Assembly: GCA_951802425.1 (NCBI GenBank)
Contig: OX637800.1
Coordinates: 1,488,001 to 1,552,000, forward strand
From: Clavaria fumosa
Taxonomy: Eukaryota; Basidiomycota; Agaricomycetes; Agaricales; Clavariaceae
Length of the DNA: 64,000 nt
Direction: 5' to 3'
Shown here in pieces: positions 46,863 through 57,208 of this stretch; positions within the stretch are counted from its first letter, which is position 1; the number at the start of each line of letters is the position of its first letter. Position numbers and translations under genes: made by a program. A model generated the notes under the pieces. It was not told the DNA's origin and searched no databases. It saw nothing but the letters and a program-made list of their open reading frames with translations.

Positions 46863-48151
46863 TCACAAGTGGTCATCTACCCGGCAACAGCATACAAATG
46901 TAAGAAGAGCTATACGGAACTTTACGTGACATGGCTTCCTGTCGCCCTCCGGCTGAGTCCGCAATGGGGAAGTCACAGAGCGCGGTGCCGGTATGAAGTG
47001 TGGCTCTGGCGGAGGTGAGGTGGGAGAGGGTTGCGCTGGCGATAACAACTTCTGTTCCTCCGTCTCCAAAAGTGTCATCTGGTCTCGCAATGCTTGGACC
47101 TCCCTTTCCAGCTCCGACAGCACCGTCGTACCCCGGTCTTGGGCAGCTCCTTCAATTTCTTCCTGTAACGCGCGCATCTCTTCCCTATGCCGTTCGGACA
47201 ATTCCAAGATCTCTTTTCGTAGCTCGAGTCCTGCCGCCGTATCCGGAACGCTCTTCCCCTCCCTAACCATTTCCTTCTGTATCAGCAACTCTACTGAGCC
47301 TTTCCCAAGAACATGTCGCAATATGGCATGAGCGGACTCAGGCGTCCCCTCATGACGAAGCAGCAAGGCGCCTCCGTCGAGAGCGGGCTTGAATACTGAT
47401 CTAAGCCCCTCCTCCCGCGTCATTGCCTCCGACCTGCCGACTTCATCCCACCTAGTCGTAGCAATGATGACATTCCGAAGCGCGTCGACACCGCAAATTT
47501 TCTGAAACATGGTGAAATTCCGCCTGGCGGCGCCGCCCACTTTGACGTCGGATATGCGATGGAGATACACGATTCCTTGAACTTCCTGTGCTCCTCTGTA
47601 CAGTTCCGTTAGAGGTATGGCAGTCAGAACTAGGCGGCTCCATTGTGTCGCAAGATGGAAATATATACTTGGTAAGATAGACAGCAATCACATTCAGGAT
47701 ATCGGCGTCACTCTTGGTTGTGTCATCGAAGCCAGGTGTATCGACAAGCGTTATGGCTCGGCCGTCCAGATCGAAGGGCTGTGAGAGTTGAATATCTGAG
47801 GTGCAAGACTCGAGCCCGTTTCCGACTTGCAATTGAGAACCACTGGCAAGATTTACAAACTGGACAGCAAGCTATGCTAAGGCCACAAGGGTTTCCTTAA
47901 GAAGCCTTTACGCACAGATGATTTCCCCGTTCCGCTTTGACCCATCAAGCTGAACCCCCGAAAGGCAATGAAAATGCAGAGCAGTCAGCTAGACGGATAC
48001 AAACTTACAGGATTATTCCTGTAAACGGTTTTCAGGAGGTCGGGCGAGGTTAAAGCATATTTCTCTTACCAGGGGTTTCGTGACAGTCGATTTGTTTAGT
48101 GCCTCCGGAACCTCTAGCAGGCTTAGAGGATAGTCTGTCAAGAAATTTCAT
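46863..48151 (-). CDS. AIG1/GIMAP-like coiled-coil GTPase A
   Basis: I model four exons (48151-48057, 47949-47916, 47871-47669, 47595-46863) that close in phase to 354 residues. G1 is GQSGTGKSS, G3 is DTPGFDD and the G4-like motif is TTRWDEV. A coiled coil follows (ELSERHREEMRALQEE, LEREVQALRDQM). The C-terminus has a short hydrophobic run (FRIALLTFVCCC). Proteins with this G-domain order belong to the AIG1/Toc34-like group of GTPases, several of which act in immunity in plants and vertebrates; the fungal role is unknown. Intron 1 begins GC where paralogue B has GT. A and B are divergent neighbours with near-identical G-domain exons but different N- and C-terminal ends. Confidence 0.8.
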
Positions 48152-49124
48152 GTTGGAGAGAAGCGAGTGCTTGGGACGACCCGGATGACGTGCAAAATGG
48201 ACATGAATGTTTGGTATTTATGATACGAGCGTGGCTCCCCCATGCTGCATGGGACTTGGATGCATGGATACTTGCCAACGCGTGGCCATCGGTGTGCTAA
48301 AAACCCGCAGTATCCGGGGCAGCCGACGGCCGCCCGGGGAGCCCAGGTCGTGTATGGTCACGGTAAGGGAAGGACGAACTAAGTATGCTAGTGGACAATG
48401 AGATGCTCTAAGTAAGAGAGAGTGGTGACATACCTGGTGAGCGGGAGGAGAGGCTGAGAAGCCCCTCTCTCCATCGCCCGCCAATAGGAGTGGTAATGAT
48501 CGGCATGCAAGTGTGCCGAGGAGTGCGGGTAGGACCTCGCCCAGACGCGGGCAGCGGAGGTTCATGTGTTGCCTCGCACAGCAGGACATGCGGAGGCGCA
48601 GTGACGCTTGTCGCTAGGTGGGTGCGAGCTCGCATAGCGTTACAGTAATTGAACTCAGCGAACAGTGTGGATAATGTCAGTGCTAGTGTAAACGAAAATA
48701 GAGCAACGCCCACTTTCGATTTTCTCATCCCACTCGCAAACAGTGTGAAACTTGTAAAACCTTACACCGCGACGCCAGCACATGTAGGCGCACAAAAGGC
48801 ACCTGGACAGGCCACATTGTGGACAAAGACTTGCTGGTGATACACATGCTTCATGATATGGGTGCTTACAGCTTAATATTTTCTAAATATTTTCTAAATA
48901 TTCCACGTCATCACCCAGCCCATCGCCTCTTTTTCGATGGGAAGCCTCTGCCGATCCAAACGCCGAACACGAGTACGTCGCAGCCGCCAACGTTTGTGAC
49001 GAGCCTTCAGTGTCACCCCGGCACGGCGCCAGCAAGGAAAACATGCGTCCAAGTCGCCCACGCAGCATGGGCGAGCTTCACTTGATTTTAACTGCATATC
49101 ATCCAGAGCATTCGCCCCACGAAA
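48152..49124. promoter_or_regulatory. Bidirectional intergenic region between GTPases A and B
   Basis: These 973 bp separate the two divergent start codons and should hold both promoters. No coding motifs are visible. A duplicated ttttctaaata occurs at 48879-48900. The sequence is not itself palindromic, so the inverted A/B duplication does not extend through it. Confidence 0.4.
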
Positions 49125-50470
49125 ATGTCATCATCTAAGGATCCCAGCAATGCCCATCGATCGTCCAGAACTGGTAGCAGTCGCGTTAAACGAGTCGATG
49201 GTCAAAAAGCCTCCGGAAAGACAGAAGGCAAGATATACATGTTTTAACACTCGTACGACTTCCTGAAAACCGTTTATAGGAATAATCCTGTAAGCTTGTA
49301 TCCATCTAGCTGACTGCTCTGCATTTTCATTGCCTTTCGGGGGTTCAGCTTGATGGGCCAAAGCGGAACGGGGAAATCATCTGTGCGTAAACACTTTCTA
49401 AGGGAAATCATATGGCCTTAGCATAGCTTGCCGTGCAGTTTGTAAATCTTGCTAGTGGTTCTCAATTCCAAGTCGGAAATGGGCTCGAGTCTTGCACCTC
49501 AGATATTCAACTCTCACAGCCCTTCGATCTGGACGGCCGAGCCGTGACACTTGTCGATACACCTGGCTTCGATGATACAACCAAGAGTGATGCCGATATC
49601 CTGAACGTGATCGCTGTCTATCTTACCAAGTATTCATTTCCACCTTGAGAAACAATGGTTCTGACTGCCATACATCTGATGGAACTGTACAGAGGAACGC
49701 AGGAAGTTCAAGGAATCGTGTATCTCCATCGCATATCCGATGTCAGAGTGGGCGGCACCGCCAGACGGAACTTCACCATGTTTCAGAAAATCTGCGGCGA
49801 CGACGCGCTTCGGAATGTCGTCATTGCCACGACTAGGTGGGACGAAGTCGACAAGTCGGAGGTAATGACGCGGGAGGAGGGGCTTAGATCAGTGTTCAAG
49901 CCTGCTCTCGACGGAGGCGCCTTGCTGCTTCGTCATGAGGGGACGCCTGAGTCCGCTCATGCCATATTGCGACATGTTCTTGGGAAAGGCTCAGTAGAGT
50001 TGCTGATACAGAAGGAGATAGTTATGGAGGGGAAGAGCGTTCCAGATACGGCGGCAGGACTCGAGCTACGAAAAGAGATCTTGGAACTGTCCGAACGGCA
50101 CAGGGAAGGAATGCGCGTGTTACAGGAAGAAATTGAAGGAGCTGCCCAAGACCGGGATACGACGGTGCTGTCGGAGCTGGAAAGGGAGGTCCAAGCATTG
50201 CGATACCAAATGACATTGTTGGAAATGGAGGAACAGAAGTTATCGGGAGCTCGCGCGCGGACGAGTTCGCGGTTGGATACGGCACGGCAAGGTGGCCGTT
50301 CGCCGTCATCAGCACCTGCCACTACCCGGAGACGCAGGGAGTTCTTGCCGAATGGCGGTCTTCTTGACAGAGAGCTGGAGCGTCGTTGGCGCTGCGGCGA
50401 CGTATTTGTCTGGGTATACTTACTTGCCTGGATATGCTTCATTGCATTCGAATTTGCACTTGTTCGCTGA
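49125..50470 (+). CDS. AIG1/GIMAP-like coiled-coil GTPase B with C-terminal membrane anchor
   Basis: I model four exons (49125-49240, 49349-49382, 49427-49629, 49693-50470) that close in phase to 376 residues. A Ser/Lys/Arg-rich N-terminus (MSSSKDPSNAHRSSRTGSSR) precedes G1 GQSGTGKSS. Then come G3 DTPGFDD, IVYLHRISD, the G4-like TTRWDEV and a coiled coil (ELSERHREGMRVLQEEIEG, LEREVQALRYQMTLLE). A basic linker leads to one membrane helix close to the end (DVFVWVYLLAWICFIAFEFALVR). A tail-anchored GTPase is predicted, with the G domain in the cytosol. The 34-nt P-loop exon and 203-nt G3 exon have exactly the same length in A, B and C. It converges on C, with stop codons 400 bp apart. Confidence 0.82.
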
Positions 50471-50873
50471 TATTGTAGCCGCTCTTTACGCATTTTCCAC
50501 GTGAATCTATTCCAAGGAGCAGTTTCGCGCTCGGCCTTCGCCATTCCTACGTGGCACACACCACCCAGAGCACCAACGAAGAATGCCTCCTCCGCATGCG
50601 TCCCCGTTCACTCTTTCAAGCAAGACCAATTTCGCACCGAAAGGAATGCGCATGCTATTACCCCTACATCGGCCCCTTCCTCCATTGTGTCCATAGCTCA
50701 TCTTTCGTCGGCTCTGAGCGTGAAGCAGGTAGCAAAGTAGGTAGCAACTGCAGGTTCCGCGCTGCCATGAACGATTTCACGGGAGTCGGCACTCCGCATG
50801 CAAGGGACCGGAAAATACGGCTTGAGCATTGCAGGCGTTTAAAGACTACATCCAGTCATTGTAATTTACATGA

Positions 50874-52719
50874 TCACAATGACGACGTCGGCTTGGACGT
50901 TGTACCACGGGGCTTCTCAAACCAGGACTTGTAGACGTCCAGCGCTTTGCCAATTCCTCCGCAGACAGTCTCTCCAACGAGGGCGGGAACGAGGGGAATG
51001 GACCCACCCAGCTCCCGCCCCATTTGCGCGTGGCTTCGGTTCATGAATTCTGCGAGTTGGTCGTGGGCAATTCTTAGAGCCTCCTGTCCTCCCCCCCATC
51101 GCTGGTCGGCGTCAAAGATTCGTGTCTCGAAGGTCATGCGATCCTGCTCAAACCTCTCCTCGAATTGTCTCTGCCGCCCCGTCTCCTCGAATCGCCTCTG
51201 CCGCTCCTTCTCCTCGAATTGTTTCCACCGCTCCTTCTCCTCGTCCAGCAAAGTCGTCAATTTGAGCTCCGTCTCCTGTCTGTCACGAAGAGCTTGCGTC
51301 TGGTGAGTCTGACGTTCTAAGTCGAGCTGCGCCTTCAATTTCTTCATGCGTTCATCATGCGCTTCCTTCTCAGCTTTCACCTTGCGATCCGCTTCCTCTT
51401 TGTCATGGAGTAGCTGCTCCGCCAGAGCCTGGCGCTCCTGCGCAGCGATTTTTTCAAATTCTTCTCGACGGCGTTGTTCATCGTGGAGATGCCCTCGCAT
51501 TTCCTCGATAGCTGCGTGCCTCTTTTCCACTTCTGACTCTAGATGCGTACGGGCCGTTCTCTCCTCCTCCAGCATAGCGAGAAATGCGCTCCGCTGCTCG
51601 TCGAGTTGGCGTGCCGCAATCACCTTCTCAGCTTCTGCAGATGCCTTGACAGACTCGAGGCCTTCTTCTAGACGAATCTTGTCTTCCTTCCATTGGTCCA
51701 ACTGCTGCTGAAGCTTTTCTCGCTCCTCCTCCAGTTCCCTCTTGCACTGGTCGTCATTCTCCTGAATGGCCACGGCCATTTCCTCTCGTAACTCCATCAT
51801 CTCCGCCTCATGCTTCTCCTTGAGCGCTTTCAGTTCCGCGCTGAGTTCAGAACCGGAGGCTGTCTGATCCAGCGGCATCCCCTGCGCAAGCTCAACCTGA
51901 ATCTGAAGCGCTATGGGATCATTATCGAGGAGCTGGGTCAAGATATTTTGAGCCGATGTAAGTGTATTATCGTGGCGGAGCGACCGAGCGCCGGCATCAA
52001 CGAGTGGCTTAAAGAACTTGGTGTTGGTCAGGAGTTCCTGTTCCCGAGCAATTCCAGTGGCCCCGTCGACTTGGTCCCATCTGGAGGTTACGATGACGAC
52101 ATTCTTGAGCGAGTCTGAGCCGCAGAGCTTTTTAAACATCCGCAAGTTACGCGTCGAGACTCCACCCATTCTCGGATCGGTGATTCGGTGCATGTAAATG
52201 ACGCCGCTCAACAGTCTCTTATCTTTGAATCTGTGTCGATTATTGTAAAATAAAGACCTGGGACACGGAAATACTATGCTTACTCGGCATCGAGGAAGGC
52301 AGAAATCCTTTTCAGAATGACGGTATCAGTGATTCCCTCGCGAGAATCATCAAAGCCGGGAGTGTCAACGAAAATAATGCAGCGACCATCAGGCTCAAAG
52401 TAGCGAAAAAGACCAATGTCGGATGTCTCAGATTCTACACTATGTCCAATCTTGATATTCTGATCGCCAGTGATGAGCTTGATGAGCTAATTTCGAGCTT
52501 CAGTGTCCATGTGCGCATATAAATGTGCGTAAGTGTTTCATACCGAAGATTTTCCAGTTCCGGTTGAACCCATAATACTGAAGGCGGCTCGTTAGAAATA
52601 GAGGGAGGCTACGCAATAGAAGACAATCGGACTTACGCAATCGTAATATCTGGACGCCTCTGTCCAGGAACACTGGCATCTTCGCAGTAACCCAAATTCG
52701 CACTGGACGAGGGACTCAT
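50874..52719 (-). CDS. AIG1/GIMAP-like coiled-coil GTPase C
   Basis: I model four exons (52719-52637, 52577-52544, 52486-52284, 52230-50874) that close in phase to 558 residues. The start used is MSPSSSANLG; upstream exons may extend it. RRPDITI joins to A-I-M-GSTGTGKSS (G1). Then come VDTPGFDD (G3), VIYMHRITDPRMGG, VVIVTSRWDQV (G4-like), and about 270 residues of Glu/Lys/Arg-rich coiled coil. The non-helical end contains GGSIPLVPALVGETVCGGIG and no membrane helix. C is the intact counterpart of pseudogene D in opposite orientation; D's parent ended in a membrane tail, so the two had diverged at the C-terminus. Confidence 0.82.
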
Positions 52720-54135
52720 CAGAATTGGATAGGTAGCTGGTTGGTAGCTTAACAGTCGGTGAGAAACGCAAGGAGAGATTCTTAAACGCTGCGGTAATAG
52801 TCTTACTGCGACTCCAATGCGTGGATCGGAATGATGCGGCAATAGGTTATTCAACGACGGCACCGCACTCCCGAGGCGTGTATCGGACATGAAAATCACG
52901 TTGGAACCCTGGATCTGCGTTAGAGGGTGTTCGGTCTCAGTGAGGAACGACTTACAGTGTGATCACTGCGAGCTCGATGAGACCATCATGTGCACTTACC
53001 AACACGAGGATAGCCGGCTCGTGATTTAGGATTTGCGAGCCGTTGACGCGAATGCTGGCCTGGGCAAAGTATAGCCAGGCCCCGTCGTTCAGGTTATCTT
53101 TACAGTCGGCGATGCTGAGGGCATTGACTCTGGCATTATAATGACGCGCAAGGGTGATAGATTGTGGGCAACAATTGCTAGGCATCAAGGGTGATGAAAA
53201 TGTCGTCGTTGATCACGCACCCATCGCTAGAGGTGGTGGTGGTGGTGGTGGTGGACTCGCCGTCGTCATTCCTGTATACGGATTAGTCAATAAGAAAGTG
53301 ACAAAAAGACTAAAGCATACCAGAGGCAGAGAACACTGCCTCCTCGCCACTTGCGCCCGTTCACTCTCGTCCCCCTTGTCCTGGATGGCCTCATTGGTGT
53401 CCATTCGAGGTCCCAAGTCCTGTTGGCACTTCCTACTGCTCCCGATGGCTTTGATATCCTGCTCTGTCCGGTGACCCTAGGCTGCGATCTGTTTTGAGCA
53501 GGCTGTGATGGTTTGTGGGGCTGTGCTTGACGTTTGGTTTCGGACGTGCGGTAGAAGTAGAAGGAACGGCGCGTCCAGGGCTGTGCTCGTGTCGCTGCCG
53601 TACCACTTTTCCGATGTCCTGGCAATCCCTTCAGCCTTGCTCGCTGAAAATAAACAGAAAGAGTAAAGACATGCCTCGCCTGTTCGTCACCGTCGTTGTC
53701 CCAGTGCAAACCTTCCTGCGACGAGTCGTCCACAAATTGCCATTTGGAAAATTCCTAAGCTCTGCCATCCTCACGTTCGTGATTCTGTGACACATAATGG
53801 AGAGGTTGTATTGACTCGTTGGCGGCGCAAATCTCCATTCAACAACCACCCTCGACAATCAAATGCTTTTCAATTACAAATTCGACAGGCTCCAATCAAT
53901 TTTAGGAAATTTTCCGACTAAGAACGAAGACAGGAAGCAGGCATCAAATGCCCTGAAATGCGATGAGTGTAAATAATGTCAGGTGAATAGAGACAAGGAA
54001 ACCTACTTGACAGTCATCCCCAGGAAATGTCGACACTACCACAGGCCCCTCTGGTTCCCTCAACGACTGCTGAACCAACGTGCGAATTAGAGGGTAATTG
54101 CATCAAACATCGCACCAGTGATATCCATCAGGAAA
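52720..54135 (-). other. Conserved upstream exons of the C/D unit
   Basis: This sequence is shared with 22.56-23.73 kb and evolves like coding DNA. An exon with SSDG joins, across a 43-nt intron (about 53180-53222), to NCCPQSITLARHYNARVNALSIADCK and NDGAWLYFAQASIRVNGSQIL. A later piece reads VIFMSDTRLGSAVPSLNNLLPHH. Nearer the start are a Pro/Gln/Arg-rich exon (QPAQNRSQPRVT) and MAELRNFPNGNLW (ATG near 53769). I recognise no domain. It may be the N-terminal half of GTPase C or a separate gene just upstream. A (GGT/ACC)n run at about 53230-53253 encodes poly-Thr or poly-Pro. Confidence 0.5.
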
Positions 54136-54270
54136 AAGAACCCCCAGCAGTAGACATCAGCATAGACTATGTAGACTACACAGCCTGTATAGACTGCTGT
54201 AGCATATGTAGTGAGAAAAATAGTAATACATAGAAGGTATGGATTACTATATAGCATGCAATAGACTGGG
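54136..54270. other. Edge of the C/D duplication
   Basis: Similarity to 22.56 kb ends near 54135 (after a gatatc segment). The sequence then becomes AT-rich and CpG-free, leading into the 61-bp array. Confidence 0.4.
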
Positions 54271-54585
54271 TAGCATATTATGAGTGCATTGTAGTAATGG
54301 TAGTAGAGCCTATGTACTATGTTGAGCCTAGTAGCATATTATGAGTGCATTGTAGTCACAGTAGTAGAGCCTATGTACTATGTTGAGCCTAGTAGCATAT
54401 TATGAGTGCATTGTAGTCACAGTAGTAGAGCCTATGTACTATGTTGAGCCTAGTAGCATATTATGAGTGCATTGTAGTTACGGTAGTAGAGCCTATGTAC
54501 TATGTTGAGCCTAGTAGCATATTATGAGTGCATAGTAGTAATAGTAGTAGAGCCAATGTACTATGTTGAGCCTAGTAGCAACTAG
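54271..54585 (+). repeat. 61-bp minisatellite, five units
   Basis: The unit tagcatattatgagtgcat... to ...tactatgttgagcctag recurs at 54271, 54332, 54393, 54454 and 54515, exactly 61 bp apart, with a partial sixth at 54576. Differences are few (for example taatgg versus tcacag). No reading frame runs through it. Confidence 0.9.
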
Positions 54586-54813
54586 TGATAGTGCTGTTGG
54601 GTAGGATAGTAAGCCTTTGTACTACATTGAATTGACAGCACAGATGTTGTCATGATTATGATATAATCAGGAGCTGAGTGGAGGTGAGGTGAATTCCAGT
54701 GCAAGGTTGAAGCAATAAACTCATGAGTGTTTCAGCAGGCTATAGATTAGGATCAAAATGAACAATTCATGATATTGTGCAGTATATGACAAGTACATAG
54801 AGTAGTCTCTTTT

Positions 54814-55107
54814 TGTTAGGATTGCTTACATAAGCCATCCCAAAGAGGAGTTGTGGAGAAACTGGGGGAGGAGGGTTGTTGGAAGGTCACATGACCTGTG
54901 GCTGGGGTCAGATTACATAATCGTAAGATCACATGACCTGGAGCCTGGGCATGTCACATGATCCAAGGGTCTGAGCATGGGAACACCAGCAAATGCTGAA
55001 GCATTTGGTATATATACCTTTGCTTTTCCTCTTTTGTACTCTTTCCCCCTTATGTTAGTATTGTTGTCATGACCTTACATTTAAGTTGTGTGAGACCCAG
55101 TCTGATA
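54814..55107 (+). mobile_element. Solo LTR of the same gypsy family, TSD ctttt
   Basis: It starts TGTTAGGATTGC, ends GTCTGATA, and has ctttt on both sides (54809-54813, 55108-55112). It is closely similar to the solo LTR at 41825. A TATATATAC box (about 55010-55018) and the CCCCTTATGTTAGTATTG segment mark the promoter and start area. CpG sites of the young LTRs are replaced by CA/TG. Confidence 0.88.
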
Positions 55108-55422
55108 CTTTTGGACTAAAATTGTTACAAAGATTTGTACTCCATAAATGAATGCATATCAGTATACTTGTTGAGATAAAATTGAGCTGCTGAATGAAGA
55201 GCATTATTTCTGGTCCATGAGATAGGTACATCTGCTGATCCAAAGTGAGGAATCAACAGACAACTGTGCCAAATTTTGTCAAGTAGACAAAATAATCTGA
55301 TACATGCCAGTTGCTAGATCAAAGCTTGTAAGTGGTCTGTACCAGTGAACATATGCTAAAGGATGTGGTACTATGCCCAGGCACATCAGCAAAACAGCTT
55401 GGCTAAATGTAAGTATGGACTG
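55108..55422. other. CpG-poor spacer, no gene
   Basis: AT-rich sequence with no motif in any frame. It lies between the solo LTR and the hairpin. Confidence 0.4.
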
Positions 55423-55480
55423 GTATGGACTGGTGTGTAACACCCCAAGTTGTCTTGGGGTATTACATACCAGTCCATAC
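55423..55480. repeat. 58-bp near-perfect hairpin
   Basis: The left arm (55423-55449) begins GTATGGACTGG and ends ACACCCCAAG. The right arm (55454-55480) is its complement with two mismatches, both transitions, around a TTGT loop. The first ten bases are also repeated directly just upstream. It abuts the MITE at 55488. It may be a foldback element or two transposon ends joined after internal deletion. Confidence 0.85.
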
Positions 55481-55487
55481 CTCTCTA

Positions 55488-55748
55488 CTGTACCATTTCA
55501 TTCAATTGACCAGGTGGTGTGATGCATTCCTCTGGTCAAATTTTGAATTGACTGAAAGTAGAAGTCATGTGTGACATGAGGGATAATTGACTGCCCCTCC
55601 ACCAGTATATATTAGGTAACTGTCACCCAAAAAGGGAATTTCACCTTACAAATTGACCAATTCCTCAAATGATGTGTGACCAGTGTGATTTTTGGCCAAT
55701 TTGGGGAGGTGCATGATGCATGACAGGTCAATTGAATGAAATGGACAG
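55488..55748. mobile_element. Mariner-type MITE, copy 2 (TA target site)
   Basis: It has the same terminal inverted repeats as the 45396 copy (left CTGTACCATTTCATTCAATTGACC) and TA on both sides (55486-55487, 55749-55750). Length is 261 bp with no coding capacity. Confidence 0.82.
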
Positions 55749-56394
55749 TATACTGACAACTTAGCTGAGCTGTTTTGCTGATGAGATGTTTTGGAAGATC
55801 AAAAATCTTGCTACATGAAGACCTAGTTGAAGTTGACATCAAATTGTAGACAATTGATAGCCTTAGACTAACCTTTTAATCCATCCTCTTTCCACTGTGA
55901 TTTGTTCTCAATGATCAAGGTAGTGTCAAAGCATGGTGGAGTTGCTGGCTTGCATGGTCCATTAGAATGGCCAGGCATTCCATGAATCTGATATAACTGT
56001 TCATCAGCTTGGGGCTTGGATGGCAACTTGACAGTAATATATTTATACATATCAAATCAATCATGATAGTTTGGATGAATATGATCTCTTCCAAAAGATT
56101 GCTCCAAAAAGGTGTTCAAAGCTTGGATAAAGCTAGGCACCCATCTATCTTGGTAAACCAGCACAGAAAATATCAATTAATTTTTTTGACATATCCACAT
56201 TAATCTACAGATCAAGTAGTGTCTTATGAAAAAAAAAATCTTGAGAATTGCTTGAGAATTGACTGAGAAATGGGCCAGAACATTTGTGGGTCACTGATTT
56301 GGTAAGCTTATGGCTGTACTTGTGGCATGGTGGGAATTGCCGTCCCAGAAAGTCGTCACATGCTCTGTGTTGAACTTGTCGTTCTCTCTGCCTC
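55749..56394. other. AT-rich spacer, no gene recognised
   Basis: CpG-poor and without motifs in any frame. Short frames near 55870-56200 are not supported. Confidence 0.4.
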
Positions 56395-57208
56395 CCACCA
56401 TCACCCTCTCTCCTCCCTTTCTCCCATCCCCAGCAACGACGATAGCGGCGACAGCACCCTCACCCTCACCTCCAACGATGACGACGACGGCGGCAGCACC
56501 CTCACCCTCTCCCTCCTCCAGCGATGATGACGACGGCAGCGGTACCCTCACCCTCTCTCTCCTCCAGCGATGACGGCGACGGCGGCGGCACCTCCTCCCT
56601 CTCCCTCACCCTCTCCTTCAGTGACAACCACGGCAGCGGCGGCACCCTCAGCGAGGGGCCACCAGGTGCGCCCTCTCCCTTTTTTCATGATTCTTTTCAA
56701 TTTTTTTTAATCTACAGGGCGATGGAGGGCGACGGCACTTCTCCGTCTCCTCTCTCTCACTCTCCTCACTCTCCCTCTCCTCCCTCTCCTCCCTCTCTCC
56801 TCCCTCTTCCTTCCCCTCCCTCTCTCCTCCAGCAACTATGACGACGGCAGCGACGGTGGCAGCGGCAACAGAGCAACAGCGGCGGTGGCGACGGGGGCGG
56901 CAGCGACAGCGGCGGTGACAGCGGCGGCAGTGACAGCGACGGCGGTGACAGCGGCGGCAACAGCGGCGGCAACAGCGAGGGCAGCAGCGGCAGCAGCAAC
57001 AACGACGGCAGCGGCAGCAACAACGACGGCGACGGCGGCGGCGGCAGCAGCGGCAGCAACAACGACGGCGGCAGCAACAGCGGCGGCAGCGACGGCGACA
57101 GCGGCGGCGGCAACAGCAGTGGCGGCGGCAACAGCGGCGGCAGCAACATCGACGGCAGTGGCAGCAACAACGACAGCAGCAGCGGCAGCGACGGCGACAG
57201 CGACAGTG
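56395..57208 (+). repeat. Low-complexity tract: CTCACCCTCTCC-type repeats then GGC/AGC/AAC trinucleotides
   Basis: From 56395 to about 56835, units around ctcaccctctccctcctccagcgatgatgacgacgg repeat with decay, interrupted near 56690 by a T-run. From 56840 to 57208 the tract is a trinucleotide-periodic mix of gcggc, agcaac and gacggc. All six frames are open for long stretches (poly Ala/Thr, Arg/Cys, Leu/Pro), which is a composition effect. The gypsy element inserted at 57208, and the tract resumes at 63105. Confidence 0.85.

Noticed and set aside
46863..46990. GTPase A C-terminus ending in a membrane helix like B
   Set aside because: The in-frame hydrophobic run is only ~12 residues. A better helix lies in another frame downstream (46780-46860), and no intron I could find joins it in phase.
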